From assembly GCA_903831165.1 (NCBI GenBank), contig CAIKWV010000387.1, positions 1 through 5,542 on the forward strand: a stretch of DNA of 5,542 nt, in the 5' to 3' direction. This DNA is from an uncultured cyanobacterium. Its GTDB lineage: Bacteria > Cyanobacteriota > Cyanobacteriia > PCC-6307 > Cyanobiaceae. How positions within the stretch are numbered: the first letter of the stretch is position 1; each line of letters starts with the position of its first letter. The position numbers and the translations under genes are program-made. The notes below the pieces were generated by a model. It was not told the origin of the DNA. It did not search any database and saw nothing but the letters and a program-made list of their open reading frames with translations. This document shows positions 1 through 4,962 of the stretch, in pieces.

Positions 1-517
1 GTTTGACGTCCATCGTGGCCAGCAGGCCGATCACCCGGTCGGCATCACGGACCGCCGAGACCTCCGGCGTGGTGATCACGATCGCTTCGCAGGCGGCGGC
101 GGCCGCATTCTTGAAGCCCTGCTCGATGCCGGCGGGGGCGTCGATCAACACGTAGTCAGAGCGTTCAGCCAATAGAGCGACGATCGTGCGCATGTCCTCG
201 GGCGTCAGCCACTCGAGCATCCGGGGGTTGCCGGCCGGCAGCAGAGCCAGGTTGGGCTGCTGCTTGTGCTTCACCAGGGCCTGGTCCAGGCGGCAGGTGG
301 CCGCGAGCACCTCCTGGGCGGTGTAGATGATCCGATTTTCCAGACCCAGAAGCAGGTCGAGATTGCGCAGACCGAAATCGGCGTCCAGGACGGCCACGGT
401 TTTGCCGAGGCGAGCCAGGGCAACGCCCAGATTGGCGGTGAGGGTGGTCTTGCCCACGCCTCCCTTGCCGGAACAGATCAAAATGATGCGGGCGGAAGCT
501 GTCGTCACGGCATCCAT
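1..517 (-). CDS. minD: Septum site-determining protein MinD, 5' part (continues past the left edge)
   Basis: MinD is the membrane-associated ATPase that carries MinC to the membrane and so prevents division septa at wrong sites. The window shows the first 172 residues of a protein usually about 270 long. Seen directly: the deviant Walker A motif KGGVGKTT at residues 18-25, the LDADFGLRNLD switch region at 44-54, the DAPAGIE Walker B/switch II segment at 126-132, and TTPEVSAVRDADR at 149-161. These match MinD rather than ParA or Mrp relatives. The C-terminal amphipathic membrane helix lies outside the window. The ATG at 517 is the only ATG between an upstream in-frame TAG (533-535) and the Walker motif. 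It has no Shine-Dalgarno sequence, which is common in cyanobacteria. Unusually, minC is not directly upstream: a divergent three-gene cassette intervenes, so transcription must begin within 518-639 or reach minD some other way. Confidence 0.96.
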   Translation of the reverse strand, partial: MDAVTTASARIILICSGKGGVGKTTLTANLGVALARLGKTVAVLDADFGLRNLDLLLGLENRIIYTAQEVLAATCRLDQALVKHKQQPNLALLPAGNPRMLEWLTPEDMRTIVALLAERSDYVLIDAPAGIEQGFKNAAAAACEAIVITTPEVSAVRDADRVIGLLATMDVK

Positions 518-552
518 CGACGTTGGCGCAGGCTAGGCCGGCGCAGCCGATC

Positions 553-565
553 CCGCTGTCAGCGG
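553..565. repeat. 13 bp palindrome CCGCTG-T-CAGCGG, possible operator
   Basis: The arms CCGCTG (553-558) and CAGCGG (560-565) are exact reverse complements around one central base. The element lies 36 bp upstream of the minD start and upstream of the possible PLD promoter. Its symmetry fits a dimeric regulator site, or a short hairpin in a minD leader transcript. No specific regulator can be named. Confidence 0.35.
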
Positions 566-570
566 AGTCC

Positions 571-639
571 CCTTGGGGTACCGGCTCGACAGGACCAGGC
601 CGATGCACCTAAAACAAGCTCTGGATCTTGACCCCAAGG
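571..639. repeat. 9 bp inverted repeat flanking the PLD promoter region
   Basis: CCTTGGGGT at 571-579 is the exact reverse complement of ACCCCAAGG at 631-639, with 51 bases between. The right arm ends immediately before the ATG at 640, so it would cover the ribosome entry site of the PLD gene. The possible promoter lies between the arms. Chance occurrence in GC-rich DNA cannot be excluded. Confidence 0.4.
586..615 (+). promoter_or_regulatory. Possible sigma-70 type promoter for the PLD-CHR operon
   Basis: TCGACA at 586-591 matches the -35 consensus at five of six positions. TAAAAC at 610-615 matches the -10 consensus at four of six, with an 18 bp spacer. Transcription would then start near 622, giving a leader of about 18 nt before the ATG at 640. 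The call rests on consensus similarity and position only. Confidence 0.35.
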
Positions 640-1638
640 ATGGCCGAACTTCTTCATTCTCATCAGCGCCTGGTGGTCATGCCCGACGACGGTTGCCGCT
701 CCGTGGTTGAGCTGATTGATGCGGCCAGTGAGCAGTTGCTGCTTAAGCAGTTCAAGCTCCAGTCCGAAGCCATTGAGCAGGCTCTGCAACGGGCCCAGGA
801 GCGGGGGGTGCAGGTGAGGGTGATGCTCAACCCCCACACCTCTGGTGGCGATCGCTGGAACGATGAGGCCTTCGCCCGGCTACAGGCCGCTGGCATCGAA
901 ACCGCCTGGACTTCGGATGCCTTTCCGGTCACCCATGAGAAATCGATGGTGATCGATCACCATGCGGCCCTGATCGCCACCTTCAATCTCTCGGACAAAT
1001 ACTTCACGGAAACTCGCGATTACGGCATTGTCAGTCAGAATCCGGAGGTGGTCGCTCAGGTGATTGCCGGCTTCGAGGCCGACTGGCACCGAACCTTCTT
1101 CGTGCCCGAACTCAATGTCGGCCTGGTTTGGAGCAGCGCCCACAGCCGTGGTCAGATGGCCCGCATCATTGATGCCGCCACCAGCACTCTCTGGATTCAG
1201 CATCCCAAGTTCGTCGACGCCGTGATTCTGGAGCGCATCGTCTGTGCCCGTGAGCGCGGCGTCAAGGTTCGCGTCCTCTGCGGCGGCAAGCACGGCATCA
1301 GCGACTGGGACATCTATGACACGTTTTCATCGCTGCGGATCATGCATCGCTTCGGTGTCAAGGTGCGCCGCCAGAAACATCTCAAGCTGCACGCCAAACT
1401 GATCCTGGTCGATGGCATTTATGCTCAGACGGGTTCAATGAACATTGACCGCAGCGCCTTTGATCTCCGCCGCGAACTGGGGATCGAAAGTGATGCCCCC
1501 GATGTGATCGAGCGTTTCAGGCAGGTGTTCCAGGCCGATTGGGATGAGGCCAGCAAATACACAGCCCCCGATCCCCTGGATCCCAGCATGCATGAGGCCG
1601 GTGAGCTGCCCCCGGATCCCCATTTCGTCCATGATTGA
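640..1638 (+). CDS. Phospholipase D-like protein with two HKD motifs
   Basis: A PLD-superfamily protein of about 332 residues. Members cleave or transfer phosphodiester bonds in phospholipids or nucleic acids through a covalent phosphohistidine. Two catalytic HxKx4D motifs are visible, numbered from the ATG: HEKSMVID at 99-106 followed by N116, and HAKLILVD at 251-258 followed by GSMN at 265-268. The first motif lacks the usual Gly-Ser before its Asn (ATFN instead). There is no signal peptide and no N-terminal membrane segment, unlike classical cardiolipin synthases, so a soluble PLDc_2-type enzyme is more likely. The substrate cannot be told from sequence. An in-frame TTG at 628 would add four residues; I prefer the ATG at 640. 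The stop overlaps the next start by 8 bp (ATGATTGA), implying coupling to the CHR pair. The C-terminal tail of about 25 residues is Pro/Asp/Glu-rich. One HIP1 octamer at 848-855 suggests long residence in cyanobacterial DNA. Confidence 0.9.
   Translation: MAELLHSHQRLVVMPDDGCRSVVELIDAASEQLLLKQFKLQSEAIEQALQRAQERGVQVRVMLNPHTSGGDRWNDEAFARLQAAGIETAWTSDAFPVTHEKSMVIDHHAALIATFNLSDKYFTETRDYGIVSQNPEVVAQVIAGFEADWHRTFFVPELNVGLVWSSAHSRGQMARIIDAATSTLWIQHPKFVDAVILERIVCARERGVKVRVLCGGKHGISDWDIYDTFSSLRIMHRFGVKVRRQKHLKLHAKLILVDGIYAQTGSMNIDRSAFDLRRELGIESDAPDVIERFRQVFQADWDEASKYTAPDPLDPSMHEAGELPPDPHFVHD
946..963. repeat. 18 bp perfect palindrome inside the first HKD motif
   Basis: ATGGTGATCGATCACCAT reads identically on both strands and encodes Met-Val-Ile-Asp-His-His, including the Asp of the first HKD motif. 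It may be a by-product of codon choice for a conserved motif, or a binding or cruciform site. Only the symmetry is certain. Confidence 0.5.
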
Positions 1639-2191
1639 GCAGCCTCCCAGTCATCGCGACATCTTCGTCGGCATGCTGCAGGTGGCCCTTTCCGCCTTCG
1701 GTGGTGGTCTGTCGGCCTGGAGCCAGCGCATCGTTGTCGAGCAACGCGGCTGGCTCAGCAACGAGGAGTTCCTCACCGGTCTGACGGTGGCCCGTCTGTT
1801 CCCGGGGCCGAACCAGATCAACATGGCCGTCTACATCGGCGCCGCCTTCCGAGGGCTCAGTGGCGCCTTGGCGGCGTTGGCGGGAATGCTGCTGGTGCCC
1901 TTCACCCTGCTGATGCTCCTGGGGGTGGCCTACTTCTCGTTTCACACCCTGCCGGCAGTCGATCGGGTGTTGGCCGGAGTGGTGGCCGCCGCCGCCGGCA
2001 TGGCCCTGTCGATGGGCTTCAAGATCCTGGATCAGTACTGGAAGGATCCGGTGGCTCTGCTGCTGGCTGCGGCCACCTTCGTGGCGATGGAGTTCTTCCA
2101 TGTGCGCCTGGTGCCGGTGGTGCTGATCGCCGGCCCCCTGGCGATGGCCTGGTACTGGCCGCGGGGCCAACATAAGGGCTCCCAACCGTGA
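1631..2191 (+). CDS. chrA: CHR-family (chromate transporter) single-domain protein, first subunit
   Basis: A 186-residue membrane protein consisting of one CHR domain (PF02417 type). Characterised ChrA proteins export chromate, and wider family roles include other oxyanions such as sulfate. Seen here: the AFGGG segment at 22-26, RGWLSNEEF at 39-47, and the family-typical LFPGPNQINMAVYIG at 56-70, followed by hydrophobic stretches at roughly 75-102, 108-130, 138-156 and 158-178. The length is right for the short, single-domain CHR proteins that work as pairs encoded side by side. The start at 1631 overlaps the PLD stop. Longer reading back to an ATG at 1544 would only add out-of-frame PLD tail sequence, so it was rejected. 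No Shine-Dalgarno precedes 1631, consistent with coupled translation. The substrate is inferred from the family and could be an anion other than chromate. Confidence 0.9.
   Translation: MIEQPPSHRDIFVGMLQVALSAFGGGLSAWSQRIVVEQRGWLSNEEFLTGLTVARLFPGPNQINMAVYIGAAFRGLSGALAALAGMLLVPFTLLMLLGVAYFSFHTLPAVDRVLAGVVAAAAGMALSMGFKILDQYWKDPVALLLAAATFVAMEFFHVRLVPVVLIAGPLAMAWYWPRGQHKGSQP
2174..2178 (+). promoter_or_regulatory. Ribosome binding site AAGGG for the second CHR gene
   Basis: AAGGG lies 9 nt before the GTG at 2188, inside the end of the first CHR gene. It supports GTG 2188 as the true start. It also argues that the two CHR halves are separately translated genes, not one gene broken by a frameshift. 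Confidence 0.55.
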
Positions 2192-2874
2192 GCCTGCCGC
2201 TCCTGCTGACCGGCGCAACGCCCAGCACCTGGCTGATGGCCAGCCTGTCAGCCGCTGCCAGCGGGACAGCCATTGCCACCAGCGGCGGGGCTTCGGTCCA
2301 TTGCACACCCACTTCGCTCACCGACCTGGGCCATCTGCTGCAGGTGCTCGGCACATTCCTGGGCTTGTCGCTGTTCTCCCTCGGCGGCGGCAACACGCTG
2401 CTGAGCGAATACCAGCACATCAGCGTCCATGAGTTCTGCTGGCTCACCTCCTCCCAGTTCGCCGATCTCTATGCCCTGGCCGAAGCGGCCCCCGGTCCCA
2501 GTTCGATGCTGGTAGGTCTGCTGGGACTGGGGGCCGCTTGGCCGGAAGGCCCCTGGTGGGCCCTGCTCAGTGGCTACGGCGCCGAGCTGGCGATCCTGCT
2601 GCCCTCCACCCTGGTGATGGTGGTGGCCTGCCTCAGCTGGAACAAGCTCCAACATTCCCCCTGGCGCATCGCCTTTGAGCGCGGCCTGGGGCCGATCACG
2701 CTGGGCATCCTGTTCGAGGTCGGCATCAAGATCCTGCATACGGCTGACACCAACGCCGCTGGTGTGGTGGTGTCCGTGGTGGTCTGTGTGCTGATGCTGC
2801 GCACACGGATCTCGCCGCTCTGGTTCATGGCATTTGCCGGCGTCTTGGGGGGTCTGGGTGTGATCAATCGCTGA
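2188..2874 (+). CDS. chrA: CHR-family (chromate transporter) single-domain protein, second subunit
   Basis: A 228-residue membrane protein with a second CHR domain, expected to pair with the preceding gene product to form a two-subunit anion transporter. Seen here: SLFSLGGGNTLLSEY at 61-75, a WLTSSQFADLYAL segment at 85-97, and the PGP motif in EAAPGPSSMLVG at 99-110. Hydrophobic stretches follow at about 123-149, 166-184, 190-205 and 208-226. The GTG start overlaps the previous stop by 4 bp (GTGA) and has a Shine-Dalgarno at good spacing. The CHR domain begins only near residue 47. The first 45 or so residues, rich in Ala, Ser and Thr with a hydrophobic patch, are an extension relative to typical partners of about 190 residues; a later start such as the ATG at 2236 would shorten it. 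In studied pairs the two halves have opposite membrane topology; I infer the same here. Confidence 0.88.
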   Translation: MSLPLLLTGATPSTWLMASLSAAASGTAIATSGGASVHCTPTSLTDLGHLLQVLGTFLGLSLFSLGGGNTLLSEYQHISVHEFCWLTSSQFADLYALAEAAPGPSSMLVGLLGLGAAWPEGPWWALLSGYGAELAILLPSTLVMVVACLSWNKLQHSPWRIAFERGLGPITLGILFEVGIKILHTADTNAAGVVVSVVVCVLMLRTRISPLWFMAFAGVLGGLGVINR

Positions 2875-2977
2875 GCTCGGGCCCGTTCAACGCTGTTCCT
2901 CGCCATCAGCGTCATCGAGCAGCATCCCGGTCAAATTGCAACGCTGAGCAGCCCTGCCGCTGCCGCCATGGCCCGGT
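2875..2977. other. Convergent intergenic region between the CHR operon and minC, with short repeats
   Basis: The 103 bp between two converging 3' ends contain two direct repeats: CAACGCTG at 2888-2895 and 2939-2946, and GAGCAGC at 2917-2923 and 2946-2952. CAGCGT at 2907-2912 can pair with ACGCTG in either copy of the first repeat, giving alternative 6 bp stems with 11 or 28 nt loops. There is no T-tract, so a classical intrinsic terminator is not supported on either strand. No tRNA or attachment-site remnant was recognised. Confidence 0.5.
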
Positions 2978-3661
2978 TCACTCGGGCAGGGGCCAGCCGG
3001 GTCGGGCCGGTTCGATCTGGATTTCGCCGTTCACCAGCTGGGCTTCCTCGGCCTGGCCGTCCGCCGGGGCATCGGCGGGTCCCCGGGCCACTGCATCGGC
3101 GATGCGCAGTTGCAGGGGCCGCAGATGCAGGGCCACGATCCGGGCCGTGCGATCGCCGCGGACCCCCGCGTGGGCCACGCCCCTTAGTCGCCCCCACACC
3201 AGCACATGGCCGCCGGCGCTGATCCGCGCTCCTGGGTTGAGATCCCCAAGCAGCAGCACTGAGCCCTGGCTCTGCAGATGGTCTCCGGAGCGCAGGGTGC
3301 CCCGATGAATCGTCAGGTCGTCGTCCGGTGTGAGTGCGGCCTGCGGGCTCAAGGTTGGAGGCGCCGCTGGGGTCGCTTCGGTCTCCAGGCCCAGCGCCGC
3401 CGCGGCCACCAGGGTTTCGGGGCGCTCGGCGCGCACGCGTACCAGCTGCAAGCGGTGGCGCTGCAGTCGCTGCTGCAGGCTGCGCAACTCGGGCAGGCGC
3501 AACAGCCAGCCGCCGGCATCCAGCAAGACGCTGCCTTGCAGATTCTGGCCACCCAGGGCGTAGAGCGTCTCCTGCAGAGCACTGGCCCCATCCGCCGCCT
3601 CGGGCAGCCGCAGCAGGTGGCTCTGTAGCGGGGCCAGCGCCGGGATCAATTCGGCGGCCAT
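2978..3661 (-). CDS. minC: Septum site-determining protein MinC
   Basis: MinC is the division inhibitor that blocks FtsZ assembly when held at the membrane by MinD. The 227-residue length fits the family. The C-terminal beta-helix domain (about residues 115-194) is clear: RSGDHLQSQGSVLLLGDLNP at 124-143, then ARISAGGHVLVWGRLRGVAH at 145-164. This domain dimerises and binds MinD. The N-terminal FtsZ-inhibiting domain (about 1-95) is much more divergent, as usual in cyanobacteria. An Ala/Pro-rich linker joins the two (about 95-113). The E. coli RSGQ motif reads RSGD here. After the beta-helix there is an acidic, proline-containing tail of about 30 residues. The ATG at 3661 lies 26 bp after the HD phosphohydrolase stop, so co-transcription with it is likely. 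minD does not follow directly, which is unusual. Confidence 0.95.
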   Translation of the reverse strand: MAAELIPALAPLQSHLLRLPEAADGASALQETLYALGGQNLQGSVLLDAGGWLLRLPELRSLQQRLQRHRLQLVRVRAERPETLVAAAALGLETEATPAAPPTLSPQAALTPDDDLTIHRGTLRSGDHLQSQGSVLLLGDLNPGARISAGGHVLVWGRLRGVAHAGVRGDRTARIVALHLRPLQLRIADAVARGPADAPADGQAEEAQLVNGEIQIEPARPGWPLPE

Positions 3662-3687
3662 CAGGACGCTGCGCGGTGGAGCGAAAC

Positions 3688-4962
3688 CTAGGCGGCTCCG
3701 GTGCTGCTGTTGACCGGTCGCTCCTGCAGCAATCGCTGGGCCAGGGCCGGAGCCACCTCCACGGGGTGGATCAGCCAGGCGCTCTGCTGGGCCCGGGCCA
3801 GGGTGTCCACCAGGTCGGATCGCTGCTCGAGCGCCTCCAGTCGGCGGCCGTCCCAGAGGCGCAGGCCCCCTTTATAGATGTGGTAGCCCCGGCTGGAGCG
3901 CTGCTGCAGGCCGCAACAGCCTTCCGGCTCCAGGCCAGCCGCTGCCGCCAGTCCCCGGGTTTCAGCCAGCAGCTCCAGGCGTTCGCCGCTGGGCCGATCA
4001 CTCACATCGGTGGCCCGCAGCAGCTGGCGGTCCAGCAGGCGGCGGCAGGGTTCCGCCAGCTCGGCCGGCCCCTCCTCGCGCCAGCGGGCCAGGTGGTAGC
4101 CAGTGCGGATGTCGTCATTGGCCAGGTAATCCTCGATCGTCAGCGACTGCGGATGCCAGAGCCAGTGGGCCAGCGGCCCATCGGCCCAGACCAGGGTCGG
4201 TCCGAGTCGTCTGGCCACGGCGATGGCGCGCATCAGCAGCCAGGTGCTGACCACGTTGAGCCGGTGGTTGTAGACGGTGCGATACATCAGCTGGCGCACC
4301 ACCAGGTAGTGCTCCACGGCCATCAGCCCCTTGGGGTGCACCGCCAGATTGCCGTCGGGAGCCAGGGTGAGGCTGGCCAGGATCCGCTCGAGATCGAGCT
4401 GGCCGTAGCTGGTGCCGGTGCTGAGGCTGTCGCGCAGCAGATAGTCGAGGCGGTCACAGTCCAGCTGGCTGCTCACCAGCGCCTTGATCGCGCCACAGGG
4501 ATGGCGTCCGTGCTCGAGCAGATCGGCCACTTCAACCGCCAGGCCAGGGCGCTCGGCCTCCAGGCGATCGCGCAGGGCCGGGTGCTCCCGGATCAGTCGC
4601 CCCGACCAGCTCTCATGGCGCAGGCCGAACATCTCCTCGCCGGAATGGCTGAAGGGGGCGTGGCCGATGTCGTGCAGCAGGGCGGCCGCATAGAGGGCGC
4701 TGCGGTGTTCCACCAAGGCCGGCTCCAGGCGCAGCAGATGGTCGAGGGCCAGCCGGGCCAGGTGCAGCACCCCGAGGGAGTGGGTGAAGCGGCTGGATTC
4801 CGCCCCTTGAAAGGTCAGATAGGCGGTGCCGAGCTGGCGGATGCGCCGCAGCCGCTGGAAGGGGGCGGTGTCGATCAGATCGATGGCCAGGGCTTCCGCC
4901 GGCAGGGCCCGGTCGAGGCCAATCGCCCCGTGCAAGGGATCGTGATACGTGCGTTGGCTCAT
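3688..4962 (-). CDS. HD-domain phosphohydrolase (SAMHD1/dGTPase-like)
   Basis: A 424-residue soluble metal-dependent phosphohydrolase of the HD superfamily, in the branch that includes SAMHD1 and bacterial dNTP triphosphohydrolases. These split dNTPs into deoxynucleoside and triphosphate. Visible elements: DPLHGAIGL at 8-16, FQRLRRIRQLGTAYLTF at 35-51, HSLG at 61-64, the HD core LLHDIGHAPFSHSGEEMF at 95-112 and RHESWS at 115-120. These are followed by SSQLDCDRLDYLLRDS at 164-179 and TGTSYG at 182-187. By comparison with SAMHD1, H61, H97, D98 and D170 should hold the metal, with H101 and H116 in catalysis; all are present, so activity is plausible. The substrate is inferred, and other phosphoesters are possible. 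The start overlaps the ctpA stop (ATGA, 4959-4962) and minC follows 26 bp downstream, placing it in the middle of an operon. Confidence 0.93.
   Translation of the reverse strand: MSQRTYHDPLHGAIGLDRALPAEALAIDLIDTAPFQRLRRIRQLGTAYLTFQGAESSRFTHSLGVLHLARLALDHLLRLEPALVEHRSALYAAALLHDIGHAPFSHSGEEMFGLRHESWSGRLIREHPALRDRLEAERPGLAVEVADLLEHGRHPCGAIKALVSSQLDCDRLDYLLRDSLSTGTSYGQLDLERILASLTLAPDGNLAVHPKGLMAVEHYLVVRQLMYRTVYNHRLNVVSTWLLMRAIAVARRLGPTLVWADGPLAHWLWHPQSLTIEDYLANDDIRTGYHLARWREEGPAELAEPCRRLLDRQLLRATDVSDRPSGERLELLAETRGLAAAAGLEPEGCCGLQQRSSRGYHIYKGGLRLWDGRRLEALEQRSDLVDTLARAQQSAWLIHPVEVAPALAQRLLQERPVNSSTGAA

Larger units (their letters stand above)
518..639. promoter_or_regulatory. Divergent intergenic region between minD and the PLD-CHR operon
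   Basis: This 122 bp spacer must serve minD leftward and the PLD-CHR operon rightward. It contains a 6-1-6 palindrome (553-565), a 9 bp inverted repeat with arms at 571-579 and 631-639, and a possible plus-strand promoter (586-615). I found no convincing sigma-70 type promoter for minD on the minus strand; the best -10-like sequence, TAGCCT near 530-535, has no matching -35. No open reading frame of note is present. The regulatory role follows from the divergent layout and is not shown directly. Confidence 0.6.

Noticed and set aside
165..608. A 147-codon minus-strand open frame over the minD start
   Set aside because: It is minD read one frame off. The correct frame gives the KGGVGKTT Walker motif and the rest of MinD.
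628..639. TTG at 628 as start of the PLD-like gene
   Set aside because: It would add only four residues and lacks a ribosome binding site at useful spacing. The ATG at 640 is preferred, though TTG is not excluded.
2180..2200. The two CHR genes as one ChrA gene broken by a frameshift
   Set aside because: The 4 bp GTGA overlap, the AAGGG at 9 nt spacing and the known existence of paired single-domain CHR proteins favour two intact genes.
1517..2308. A 263-codon minus-strand open frame opposite the first CHR gene
   Set aside because: Its composition is His/Gln/Gly/Arg-rich and resembles no known family, while the plus strand encodes a clear CHR domain.
2875..2977. Intrinsic terminator between the converging genes
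   Set aside because: Only 6 bp stems with long loops are possible and there is no T-tract on either strand.
4327..4337. CCCCTTGGGGT, identical to sequence at 569-579 in the divergent spacer
   Set aside because: It falls inside the HD gene at an ordinary His-Pro-Lys-Gly coding stretch. A shared regulatory site is not supported.
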